From Cutaneotrichosporon cavernicola (Eukaryota > Basidiomycota > Tremellomycetes > Trichosporonales > Trichosporonaceae): a DNA stretch of 64,000 bases. The notes under the pieces are model-generated. The model searched no databases. It saw nothing but the letters and a program-made list of their open reading frames with translations, and was not told the origin of the DNA. Where the stretch lies: assembly GCF_030864355.1 (NCBI RefSeq), contig NC_083396.1, positions 1,426,001-1,490,000 on the forward strand. Reading direction: 5' to 3'. Of the stretch, positions 47,906 through 58,065 are shown in pieces (position 1 is the stretch's first letter; every line of letters begins with the position of its first letter). The translations under genes were made by a program, and so were the position numbers.

Positions 47906-49733
47906 ATGGCAGCAACACCGCAGCCTCTCAGTCTCCCTCCAGTAGAAGGGGACACTTTGATCTGCTCGCATCTCCGTACACTTGTCCAGCGGGGCCAGGA
48001 ACAAGTCGAGCGCCGCTTCGTCGACGTCGTCCGCTGGGGTGCGCTGGACCAAGGTGCCAAGCGTCGTAAAGTGAGCTCCTCCTTCATCAGAGCTAATCCA
48101 GACTGCACCACCTGCGTGCCATGCATGTGCTGCACCACTCTCTCAACCGTGGGCCTGCCTGACATGTGACTTTGTCGGTTGTGCGCCACTGCACGCCTCC
48201 ACCTCGCGGGCGGCGCGTGACTGTCTCCTCTCCCATTTTGCGAATAGCACGCGCTGCGAGTTTGGTATGTCCCCACCACCCACACAACTGGGCTAATAGA
48301 AGCTGCGGAGCCTGGGACCGGTGCGATTTTCTGCTCCGAGTGCGACGACTGCATCTACCCCGACAGCTTTGAGAGCCTGTTCCGCGCCACCCGGATCCAG
48401 GTAGAGGAGGCGCACGACCGCTCGCGCGAGGGTGCAATCGGCGGACGCGGGCGTGGTCGTGGCCACTGGCGAGCGTGGGAAGGAAAGGTTCCGGAAAAGG
48501 TTGCGCGGGCGTCTTGCCGCGGTCTCAGGCCACTCCTGAACCTCTCACAGACATGCTTTCTCTCGGCGATCCTACAAGCGCTCATCCACAACCCGCTACT
48601 CAAGGCTTATTTTTTGAGCGACAAGCATAACCGACATGTCTGTCCCAATGGCGGTCCCCGTGGTTTGGCGGTTGGTAGGCCGACTGGAACGGACGGCGCA
48701 CCCTCGGAGCGTGAGAAGGGCTGTCTCTGCTGTGAGATGGACCGAGCGTTTGAAGAGTTCTACGCCGACGACTCGAGCCCGTTCGGACCCATCACGATGC
48801 TGTATGCGATGTGGCACGCCAGCACCGAACTCGAAGGACATGGGCAGCAGGGTTAGTATCGTTTTGATGGAGCTGACGTCAGATGCGCACTCGTTCTTCT
48901 TGGCCGCCCTGGACCAAATCCATGCCCATGCAAAGGGCCAGCTCGCGAGCTGCAACTGTATCGCGCACATGACGTTTGCGGGGTCGCTCGTCTCGTCGGT
49001 CACCTGCTCGGGATGCGGGGAGACCAACGCGACAGTCGACCCGATACTCGACATCCAGCTCGACTTTCCCTACACTCCGCAGGCCGAGCCTTTGACTCTT
49101 GGCGCGCTGCTCCGCCGTTACTGTGCCGAGGAGAAGATTGGTGACCATGGTCGGGGTTACGCTTGCGGCCGCTGCGGGGGCGGTAAGGGGGTGACGGCGT
49201 CCAAAAAGTTGAGCATTAAGAAGCTCCCGCCCGTTTTGAGCTTCCAGCTGAAGCGTTTCGCCCACAATGCGACGAGTAGCAAGGTCGAGACGCCAGTGCG
49301 CTTTCCCAGTCACCTCGATATGCGGCCGTATGTCGAGACTGCTGCCGGCCCGGTCTCAAAAGCCCCCAGTGTGGTGGACGGCTCGGTACCAGCCAAGGAG
49401 ATTGATGAGGACGACCTGCCCAGTTCACTGTACAGCTACGACCTGTTTGCTGTCGTCACCCACGAAGGCAAGCTCGACAACGGGCACTACTGGGCGGACG
49501 TGCGGTCGGGCGACGAATGGTGGCACTGCGACGACGACAAGGTCACTCCCACTACTCTGGGCGCCGCTCTCCGGCAGAATGCTTACATGCTCTTCTATGT
49601 ACGGAGATCTCTCGCGTATGGCGAGCGCATGACGAGCGTTCTCAACAATGCCCACGGCGCCGGAAAAACGGTCAACGGCAAGGCCAATGGCGTCGCGAAC
49701 GGCTCGGCGAGCGGCACTGCGAGCGCGGCTTGA
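47906..49733 (+). CDS. UBP8: SAGA-type ubiquitin-specific protease Ubp8
   Basis: Ubp8 removes ubiquitin from histone H2B as part of the SAGA deubiquitinase module. Exons 47906-48070, 48102-48264, 48300-48851 and 48883-49733 give 576 residues. A ZnF-UBP domain (about 15-130) shows CSHL, PACHACAAPLSQPWACLTC, VGCAPLHAS and IFCSECDDC. The USP domain has its nucleophile in NLSQTCFLSAILQALIHNP (Cys about 195) and continues with HNRHVC, DAHSFFLAALDQIH, CSGCGET, CGRCGGGKGV and LSFQLKRFAH. The catalytic His is in LDNGHYWADV (about 495) and an Asp in WHCDDDKV. The catalytic box is NLSQTCF where most USPs have NLGNTCF. The tail after about 550 is an Asn/Gly/Ser/Ala repeat-like extension. Another USP with ZnF-UBP is possible but less likely. 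Confidence 0.88.
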
Positions 49734-50134
49734 ATGGGCAGTGGATTGTAATGTCTCATGGCCATAGTGCCTTGTATTCCCTCCTGTTGCACCTGAACTG
49801 TACACAGTCATCCATATGCATCATATGACGGTAACAAAGAATTAGCACGTCCAGGAACAGGCTGATTGATGCCTGGGATGGAAACTAGGTCAAGGGCGGT
49901 GAATGTTCAGATGGGCAGATGGTGTGTGATTCGGAAGAAACGAAAAGATTGTGGGATGGCGGTCGGCCGCGGTAGGCTGGCCGGATTCGTTCAAACATGA
50001 TGACAGAGCGGAAGACTGGTATGTTGATGATGAAAATTGAGACGTCGGGGACGAAAGCGAGCATTAGACAAGGCCTTGAAGGGCGACAGCCAAGAGCATG
50101 GCTAAGCATGGCGACATGTCGGTAGATGGAACAA
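49734..50134. other. Convergent intergenic region after UBP8
   Basis: 401 nt containing both 3' UTRs of the convergent genes. Nothing else seen. Confidence 0.55.
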
Positions 50135-52343
50135 CTACACCCAGATGGACTTGCCGGTGGAGAAATCGAGAGTGGTAGTGGAGACAGGTGGGTCAAGCCA
50201 CGCCTCGCTCGGGACGAGGCTGACCTTGTCATCGTCGCGCGGCGTGCTGGCACCTGACGTGGACGGTGACTCGTGAATGATGCGCTGAGCGGTTCGATTC
50301 ATCATCTTGGGGCGGGTGGGGTTAGCTGCGAGCATAAAATCCTCGTCGGAAGACGACGAGCGAGAGGCGTAGCGCACATCGCCGAAAACGTCGGCAGCAC
50401 CCGTCGGAGTGATGGGCTGGTAGAAACTCCCGGCTGGCGAGACGAGGCTGCTCATGGTTCCCGCCGAGCCCGCTGTAGAGGGTCGACCGGATATTGGCCT
50501 GCTCGGTGTGCGCGGGTTGTAGCTGTCCTCGAGGGTACGGGAGGGTGAATGGTGATGGACGGGAAGGCTGGGGAGCTTGCCGCCAGTGTAGCGCTCTGCT
50601 CCAATCGGCTTGATGTGCCGATTCGGGATGAGAATGCTGTCATCATCCGCCTCGTCGACAGTAGACAGGGTGTCAAAGCTGAGGGGGATGCAGCGAGATT
50701 GAAGAGGCAGCAGGCGTCCAGTCTTTCTGGGAGACTCTTGGTGGCACGCTTCGGTCGCACGGCAAGCAGAAAGAAGCTAGGTGGTCAGATCTGCAGACAC
50801 AGAGAGTTCCACGTACCTCGCGAATCAAATGCTCGTCTGTTTCGCGGCTCTCGAGGTGACGTGGGCTCACGAGCGAGTTCAACTGCGACCGCTCGTCGTC
50901 GTCACGAGAGAGGAGATCAGCCTTCCGCTTAGCTACAAGGCGGAGTTCTGGCAGGGAACCTGTGGCTGTAAGCTCGAGCTTGAATTACGTTGAATAGTAC
51001 ATACCGCGGCGCTTGTAGAGAGCCTGAGAGGCGTGAACCGTTTCGCGGTTACCCAGCGTGTTCATCATATCAGATTGCGTACGAGAGAGGGCGATGCGCT
51101 GGGTCTTTGCGAAGATCGAAAACAGAGGGGACTCTGGAGCGTCGGTTTTGTTGATGCCGCGTGAGGGAGGAGGACTAGAGCTGTTCTGCTCGGAGTACAG
51201 TGTCGGTGCGAGACTAGACGCCTGAAGGAAGCGGGGACTCATGCCGCGCCCGGCCATGACTGATGACAGCACAGCGCCAATAGGGACCTTGACGCCGGCG
51301 CAACTCGACAGCTGCAACCAAAGCTTCTCGGGGATCCCGCAACCGTCCTTGTTACCATGAGTGAGAAGAAGGGCTGGGGCCGTCATATGCTCGTTGCCGC
51401 AGTCGGCGAGGATACTGCCCATGGCGGCACGAGGGTCGGTCTCCTGGAGCACGCGAAGAAGTGGCGCATAGCCAGAGACAGAAACTGTGGCGGCGTTGAC
51501 TCCAGGTGAGGCGTAGACGGTTAGAGGATGAGGGTAGTCGGCATTGTAAGCCTCTGGGAGGCTGCGCTCGATCTCACCAAAGTCAGGGGTGTTGAGAGGG
51601 AAGGGCTTAGTCTCGGGAAGGTTGATGGTGGGGATCGGCAGGTGGGATCCGATGTACTCAGGACGACGCGAGGTATGACAGAAAGTTGGCGAGAGGGTCG
51701 GAGTGGAGGGCCACTCATGCGTGCGCGACGCAGAGGGCCAGTTATCTGGATGGTCAGCGAGGCTTGCAATGTGTGCGAAATTCGTACGGTTGCAGGTGGC
51801 AGCAGTCTGCGGAGGGGTGATTAGAGGAATCTCCGAAGGGAAGGTGGTGGTCTTGGGAGGCTTGAGGCGCTCCAAGCGTTCAAGACGCTCGAGGTGTGCA
51901 AAGATGACTTCGTGGCGGTCACTATAGTGGTCACGGTTGAACGGGGTTGTTGAGAGAGCGTCAGGCTGGACATGGGTGGGCGATGGCGAACGGGAGATGT
52001 CAGGGGTGTTATAACCAGGCGGTGCGCCTGAACGTCAGCATGACCCAGCGACGAGTACAAACTCTCATGGCCCCCTGTCATGCCGGAGGAAGGTACACTG
52101 TCAGATGTCACCAGAGTGCGCCTCGCTGTGGTCAGATGAGTGACGAGTACCTGGCTCACCCTTGTTGCCGATACCGGCGCGGCGGCCGCGGCGGCGAGAG
52201 CGAGGCTTGCGAACATCCTTGCGATCATTCTTGTGTGAGATTTCGGGAACAAAAGGTATGTTTCTAGCGGGACGTAAGATGGGTGGCGGTGGGTGTGGGC
52301 GCATGCGCGGAGGCGGCGCCTGCTGTGGCTGTGGGTGGGGCAT
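50135..52343 (-). CDS. Unrecognised Ser/Pro-rich protein with a conserved-looking middle
   Basis: Five exons (52343-52160, 52125-52063, 52027-51005, 50965-50817, 50776-50135) close to 686 residues. The N-terminus is Pro-rich (MPHPQPQQAPPPRMRPHPPP) and then very basic (KPRSRRRGRRAG), which could be a nuclear or nucleolar signal. A short helical stretch, HEVIFAHLERLERLERLKPP, follows. The middle (about 200-400) has fewer low-complexity runs, for example APLLRVLQETDPRAAMGSIL and GIPEKLWLQLSSCAGVKVPI, and may be an ordered domain. The C-terminal 250 residues are Ser/Pro-rich and end TLDFSTGKSIWV. I do not recognise a family. Intron donors and CTGAC/CTTAC motifs match the other genes here, so the exon model is credible although unverified. 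Confidence 0.65.
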
Positions 52344-53421
52344 GGTTTGTTTGCCAGATGTTCCAGAAGGTGGAGAGATCCAAGTAAGGAAAGCGAGTGT
52401 GGGTGGGAAGATGGGCAGAGTCAAAGAAGGTGAATGTGGTTGCTATTAAAAGGAATGAGAAGCAAGGTGAGGAAGGCGAAGACGTAGAATGAATTAATGA
52501 GTAGAGAGAGAGAGATGAGCCGGGTGAGGGGGTAATGGGGGGTGGGTGTGAGTGGGAGTTGCATGTGCAGTGGGGAACCGTGCTGCCGACGCCCTCGTGG
52601 TCCGGCGCCAGTCATGACGACACTCTCACCGCTAGGGGTATCATGTATTTCAAAGGATGTTGATGTAGTTGGGAGCAGGTAACAAACACGGAAGGTATAG
52701 TAGTTAGCTTGGTTAACAATCCATCTTCCTGCTTGGCTGGTTGGCTGACTGGTTGGTTGGTAAGTGCTTAGGTCTTGCAGCTGCCAACCTCCATCTTGGG
52801 AGCAAAGGCCCTGGTCGACCCCGACCGCACTCTGCAGATTGCGATCAGATCAGCTCCGACGTTGCTTCGGATGAGCTGTGAGCTTGTTGACCTAGTGATC
52901 GAGTCTGGCACAGATTTCTTACCTGACCTGGCAATCCAACTGGCCGGCCATGGCCGGGTTGCCGGTCGCCGGTGGCTAGTGAACAGCATGGGAATGGGAG
53001 GGATGTACAGGACAGGAGAAATCAAGTATCCAACTCGAATGGTGGATGGTACAGGCACTTGGAGCTCTGTACCTGGCTCGTATATTCTCGTATGGTGTTC
53101 CGCATGGCTGTGGCAAGGGTGATCAAACCGATGACAAGGGGTTATCACGAATTTCATGAACTGAATCAGACGTGTAGTGACTGTGCACGTCGATGGTTAA
53201 GACTGGACATTGCTCGCCGGGGTGGACATGCGAGAGAGGAGCTCAGAGTATCGTGAGGATGAGTTTGTACGACAATGAAGAAGCCAGCCAGCCAGTCAGG
53301 TCAGAAGATGTTGCCAAATTAGCGATCAGTTTTACGTCTTGTGGATTGTATGGAGTGTGTAGTGTGGATCCAAATGTAGAATCATTTGTGAATGTGAAGA
53401 GTATGTGAGGAGAGAGAGAGA

Positions 53422-53461
<40 letters not shown>
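53422..53461. repeat. (GT)n microsatellite
   Basis: About 19 GT units preceded by a short (GA)n run at 53411-53420. A standard variable locus. Confidence 0.9.
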
Positions 53462-53462
<1 letters not shown>

Positions 53463-53782
53463 GGTAAAAGGAGCAAAAGTGGCGTGGTTCGTGCGTGTCT
53501 GTTGATCGATAATGACGTTGATGTGCTAGATGCGCTCAAGACGATCGAGACTCGATCACTGGATCAACACACTCTCGCTCTCTTGTCCATCTTGTCTCTT
53601 TTATTTGCTTCTTCTCGCGCTTGTGTGCCTCGCACCACATACTCCCTTTCCAGGTTCCGGGTTCCGGGTTTCCGAGCAGATTGTCAGTGTTAGGATCACC
53701 TGCTCGTTAGATGAACCTGCTTACCTTCCTCTGTACACTGATTGAGCAGTTGAAGTTACCATACATTGGGGCGCGGGACGGC

Positions 53783-53804
53783 ATATGGCCATATGGCCAT
53801 ATGA
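53783..53804. repeat. 22-bp perfect palindrome of CATATG units
   Basis: Three CATATG hexamers separated by GC dinucleotides form a sequence identical to its reverse complement. It lies about 780 bp upstream of the DUF3759 gene. Confidence 0.8.
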
Positions 53805-54492
53805 CGTTATGGGACAGTGGGTTCATATCAGAGGGGGGGCCATCCCTTCGGGTGATATGGTGGTGTTGATTACGTAGGGTTGAAACACATAAAGTCCGGA
53901 TTCCAGACAGACAGGACAGGCTCGTTGATAGACACAGGTTCAGTCATTCAGTCACCGAGCGCAGTAATTGGTACAGTGATCGTCTCCGGGCCGGTTTTCT
54001 GAACCCGCGTGTGAGCTCTGTGTCCACAGTCGTCTTTCCGTGCAGTGTGAATTGTAAACCATCACCTTACCCATGGAACCGAGGTAAAAAGGGTTAACCG
54101 TTAACCACGTCTTCAACCATGAGATTCGAGGTAATTGTAATTGGATGAGAGCCATATAGGGATCGATCGTAATGCTCAAAGTACCAAAGTGCAATCTGTT
54201 TCTACTGCGGCCCGCGGAATGAGCGTGACGCTGAATCTCGCGAATTCCTTTTTTAAGATTCGAGCTGCGCACCCGTGTCCAGATATAGGCACAGTGACGA
54301 AGTCGCTAATTCTAGCGAGATGTGACGTCTGTCCATGCTGCCGTACAACTAGTTGTACATCGGGAAAATGGCACACATTTGCACAGCCACCTGTTTGTTT
54401 GTTCGCGTCCAGCGTACACTGGCGGCGCGCATAACACACAATCCGCAGTCGGTATCAGCCGACTCGGGTCCAAGTAGCTCAAGCGCTCGACA

Positions 54493-54499
54493 TATAAAA
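54493..54499 (+). promoter_or_regulatory. TATA box of the DUF3759 gene
   Basis: TATAAAA 86-92 bp before the ATG, followed by a CA/CT-rich leader. This is the clearest TATA-type promoter in the window and suits an inducible stress gene. Confidence 0.6.
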
Positions 54500-54584
54500 C
54501 ATGGGAGACTCTGCAACTGACAAACACCTCACACTCATCCTCAACTCCCTCACTACCTAACACTCACACACACACCTTAACATC

Positions 54585-55028
54585 ATGGGTTGGTTTGACC
54601 ACGACGACTCGGACCAGGTGAGAGCTCCCCTCGGCCAAGCTAACTTTAGCGCAACGCGTACGACCAGGTGCAGAACGCTCCCCGCGAGGCGAGCTTTGGA
54701 CACGAGCTGGTCGGCGGCGCGGCTGCCTTTGCCGCCATGAGGGCCTACGAGAACCACCAGCAAGCCAACGGGTGCGTTACTAACCTTGATGACGCTAATA
54801 GACAGCAAGCCCCAGTCGTTCGAGCTTGCCAAGGAGGTCATGGCTGGCTTGGCAGGCATGGAGGTCGACAAGCTCGTCGAGACCAAGGGCCTTAACGGAG
54901 TCGACCGCGAGCGCGCAAAGTGGGAGGCGCGTGAGCAGGCCCAGAATGCGCTCGCCCAGTCCGGACAGTACGGGCAGCAGGACTATCAGCGCCAAGACTA
55001 TGGCGGCCAGCAGCAGAACAACTGGTAG
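54585..55028 (+). CDS. CipC-like small stress protein (DUF3759)
   Basis: Members of this fungal family (Aspergillus CipC) are strongly induced by antibiotics or stress; the biochemical role is unknown. Exons 54585-54617, 54650-54771 and 54806-55028 give 125 residues. The family pattern is complete: MGWFDHDDSDQ, NAYDQVQNAP, ASFGHELVGGAAAFAAMRAY, ENHQQANGKPQSFELAKEVM, AGLAGMEVDKLVETKGLN and a charged helix DRERAKWEAREQAQNAL. The end is Gln/Tyr/Gly-rich (QDYQRQDYGGQQQNNW). The second acceptor is set at GACAG, because this restores NGKPQS; the earlier AATAG would break the frame. A TATA box lies upstream and a 34-nt duplication spans the stop codon. Confidence 0.92.
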
Positions 55029-55068
55029 AGAATGTGGCGGCCAGCAGCAGAACAACCGGTTGAGAATG
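55001..55068 (+). repeat. 34-nt tandem duplication across the DUF3759 stop codon
   Basis: 55001-55034 is repeated at 55035-55068 with three differences. The first copy contains the codons for GGQQQNNW and the stop; the second lies in the 3' UTR and reads CCGGTTGA where the first has CTGGTAGA. Confidence 0.9.
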
Positions 55069-56111
55069 TATATAGAAAGGTTTTCGCCTGCAGAGATGCC
55101 AAGCTCGGTGTTGATCCTATCGAGGGCTATTGAGAGACGCACTTGTCTTCTTCATACGCTGCGCACACTGTGAATCTCTACCTCGTTGCGGGATCGAACG
55201 TCGACGTCAACTTGGAGAACCCATTACCCCGACGAATTAATGTATTACAACTAGTAGAGGCATGGAAGGACACAGTCAGAGTGGGGCAGGTCCGGGCCTA
55301 AGGTAAGAACAAGTGTGATTGTGCCAACCAAGTAACTGATAAACGAATGCAGATCAATACAATCTCGTATACAATCAAATAGAATAAAACGGTTCCGCTA
55401 ATCGCTGCACCTGGGGTGTCGGCCATGCCAACAACGGCACCATTCCGTTGACGTCAGTCAGATCACTTGGGCATTATATCTGTGCATCACCCCATGCACT
55501 CCACTCCACATTCTCGGAGGCATACTAGGGCCTAGCGAGTGATCAGCTGTTCCAGCAAAGAGAGAGGCATACGAATACAGACCCCAGAACGCAAAACGAC
55601 GGTTGCAGGGGGACGTCTTGTGACCTTATATTGGGGTGGTGGAGTGATCGAGGAACAAAGTCAAGTCGGAACGTCGTCGGCCGGGATGCGGGGGTTGACG
55701 GAATCAACATCGACTCGGAGGAGGAACGTCTACCTCGCCTACTGGACACCCGATGCATTTTCTTTCCCCTCTCATCTCCTCTTATATCTCATATCATCCT
55801 CTCCTCATCGCTCACTGCGCCCCGTACACATGCGAATCACGCCCCGAAGAGCAAACATTTCCCATCGCTACTACTGCTACACATAACCCCCGCCACCTGG
55901 CCTATCATCAACTCGGCCGCCACCGTCCATTCACTCGTCGCACTATCACACTCAATTGATCTTTTGAGACATTCAGAACTGAAGAGGCCATGACAATCGC
56001 AATCTCCCCGCCGGGGTACTCTAGTGAGTCGAGCCACAGCAGTTGATAGTTGGATCCGAGCTCCGAGGATATTCCGATCCTGAGCGATAAGGCGGTCCCG
56101 GGCAGTGATGG
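55029..56111. other. Intergenic region between DUF3759 and Atos-like gene
   Basis: About 1.1 kb between two plus-strand genes. The stretch 55750-55960 is CT-rich and may be leader or a missed 5' exon of the Atos-like gene. No RNA gene found; a B-box-like word near 55188-55200 has no matching A box. Confidence 0.5.
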
Positions 56112-57749
56112 ATGACCTTGATTGCTGTCCTGACGCGGGTTGATCAAGTATATCAGCTAGCTCTGCTCGCAGGTCGCAGGTCGCCCCGTCTCCGACTCCG
56201 ACTCCAGACATGTGTTTGTTGGTGCGCGCGTGACGGCGATGCGATGGGGTCAGTCACCCCTGCGACACAAACTCCCTGCCATTCCGGACGTCTTCATGCC
56301 TGGACACTGACCGCAGCCTCGCCGCACCGCTCGTCGCCGCTCTCGAACCCGCCGATTCAAGGCGACGGGCGCCGGGCGCGTAAGATCGCGATACCACGCA
56401 AGGCTAGCCACCACGCGCACTCTCCGTCGTCGCTATTGGCACACCACTCCCCCAGCTACTCTCCGCACGCGCACACACACTCGCCGCGTGCGTCGTCTCA
56501 CTCCCCGGCTAGCCAGTTTCACTCTCAGGCATCCGCACACTCTCCCCGAGCAACGCACCAACTCTCTCCCCAAGCGCCTCACCCGCCCTCCCCTCAAACT
56601 CCACACCCACCCACCCCCTCTCCGTCCTCCTCGCCCCTCTCTCGCTCGCACCCGCTCCTCGGCTCCTACCCGCTCAGCTTACTGCATGCCCGCATGGCAG
56701 CGCACAAGCCGCACTGCGCAAGCCAGTTCGCCGTACGTGTGCGTGCTGTCGCCACGTGCCCAGGACAGACGCCTCGTGCCCCAGAGCCCCTCGTCCTCCC
56801 TTTCACCGCGACGTATTACGACCTCGTTTCCGAGGACGAGCCGGTTGCGGCGGCGGTGCCATGTCACTCCCCATGGGTAGCTGATGTCGACCTCGAGGCT
56901 CATTACTTTGCAACCTTTGGAGATCCGCACTCCGAGCCCCCCGCGTATCCCGGGTACCGCGTTCCGGCTATCGGACAACTACAGCTCCTTATCAAGACGA
57001 CCAGCACGGCGGTACACGCCTTCGTCGTGCCGTACGACTTATCTCAGCTCGCGGCTGGTGCTCGTCTGCTTGCCCGTGAACGCACCTACGTCTCGTCATC
57101 TGGAGGAGAGTCTCTACGCTACGCAGTACAGCTTCAGTTTGCCTGTGTCGACGGCGCATTTTACCTTGCCCGCACGCTAAAGCTCGTCTTCACCTCGTCC
57201 CCTCCAGAGGCGGACTGTACATTGCGGACGGAGCGCGCAGACGAGGTCGTTCCCCCATCATCAGCACCGAGGGCCAAGAACAGCATGCGCGGCAGCGCAC
57301 TCCGACGTTCCATCTCATCTCTTCCCGGTACTCCATCGCCCTCAGCGTCACCCGGTACGCCGCCGTCCCCTCCACCGAGGCGACGGAGCAGCATAGAAGC
57401 GTCATCGGAGTGGGCCTCTGTGCGTGCGCAGTGGCGCGCGCGCGCCGCCAAGGCCGCAGCGGTGGCCAGAGGCTTCGAGCCTCCGGCATCGCGACCTGTG
57501 TCCCCTAGTCCTGTGGCGCCGAGCCCGCGCAGTTTGCTCTCAACCCTCGCACCAGATTTGGAGGAACGGGCCAGCCAGCAGGGTAGGCCGCGCGAGGAGA
57601 AGGATTACGGGCGAAAGGAAGCAGAGCCAGTCAAACGAGCAGGGCCAAGCCGCACACCGAGCGTCGCTTCGTCCGCGAGGCGTCGACTCAGCCGCGAGGA
57701 ACGCGAGCTCAGCGAGCGTTTAAGGGCCATGGAACTGGACGAGAAGTAA
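56112..57749 (+). CDS. Atos/FAM214-type protein (DUF4210 and meiosis segregation domain)
   Basis: Animal Atossa/FAM214 proteins are nuclear regulators; fungal relatives are annotated with DUF4210 and a 'chromosome segregation during meiosis' domain. The single open frame gives 545 residues from 56112; ATG at about 56244 (MGSVTPATQ) is an equally good start. Residues 75-185 are Ser/Pro/His-rich low complexity. The DUF4210 signature appears as LLGSYPLSLLHARM followed by FAVRVRAVATCP. The second domain reads YPGYRVPAIGQLQLLIKTTS, then TAVHAFVVPYDLSQL and ARTYV-like RERTYVSSS, ending FYLARTLKLVFTSSPPE. A basic, SP-rich tail ends with a short charged helix (REERELSERLRAMELDEK). The two conserved motifs in order make the family call good; the function in yeast is unknown. 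Confidence 0.8.
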   Translation: MTLIAVLTRVDQVYQLALLAGRRSPRLRLRLQTCVCWCARDGDAMGSVTPATQTPCHSGRLHAWTLTAASPHRSSPLSNPPIQGDGRRARKIAIPRKASHHAHSPSSLLAHHSPSYSPHAHTHSPRASSHSPASQFHSQASAHSPRATHQLSPQAPHPPSPQTPHPPTPSPSSSPLSRSHPLLGSYPLSLLHARMAAHKPHCASQFAVRVRAVATCPGQTPRAPEPLVLPFTATYYDLVSEDEPVAAAVPCHSPWVADVDLEAHYFATFGDPHSEPPAYPGYRVPAIGQLQLLIKTTSTAVHAFVVPYDLSQLAAGARLLARERTYVSSSGGESLRYAVQLQFACVDGAFYLARTLKLVFTSSPPEADCTLRTERADEVVPPSSAPRAKNSMRGSALRRSISSLPGTPSPSASPGTPPSPPPRRRSSIEASSEWASVRAQWRARAAKAAAVARGFEPPASRPVSPSPVAPSPRSLLSTLAPDLEERASQQGRPREEKDYGRKEAEPVKRAGPSRTPSVASSARRRLSREERELSERLRAMELDEK

Positions 57750-58065
57750 CTGTATCCTTAATCTATACAAATCTATGCATGTACTTGACTTGGTCACCCA
57801 GCCTAATGGCCAGCAGCGATACAAGTATTTTGGCAAGTAGACGACTGGGTTTTACGGAACTTAATTTATGCGATTTTGGAATCTGTGGTTGCTGCGCTGG
57901 AGATCGGGAGATCGTCAGACCTCGGTGCATATGACGTACCAACCCGAGATTCCCAGGTACAAGAGTTTAGTGCGATGACATTACTCTCCTCGCTATCTCT
58001 TCACATCGCCATCTTCAAACCACCCACCCCCTCTGTTGTAATTACCACCCCTCTAGGCGGCAGCA
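57750..58065. other. Intergenic region Atos-like / Mug56-like
   Basis: 316 nt with the 3' flank of one gene and the CT-rich leader of the next. Nothing else seen. Confidence 0.55.

Larger units (their letters stand above)
52344..54584. other. 2.2 kb intergenic region with microsatellite and palindrome
   Basis: It lies between two divergent genes. It contains the 5' leader of the orphan gene, a degenerate GGCTGGTT run near 52733-52760, a (GT)n microsatellite, a CATATG-based palindrome and the promoter of the DUF3759 gene. A 115-codon open frame (52775-53122) matches nothing I know. No RNA gene was recognised. Confidence 0.5.

Noticed and set aside
52775..53122. 115-codon open frame upstream of the DUF3759 gene
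   Set aside because: No recognised motif, no splice signals or leader, and flanked by simple repeats; could be chance.
55188..55200. B-box-like word suggesting a second tRNA
   Set aside because: No A box, acceptor stem or anticodon arm at the required spacing on either strand.
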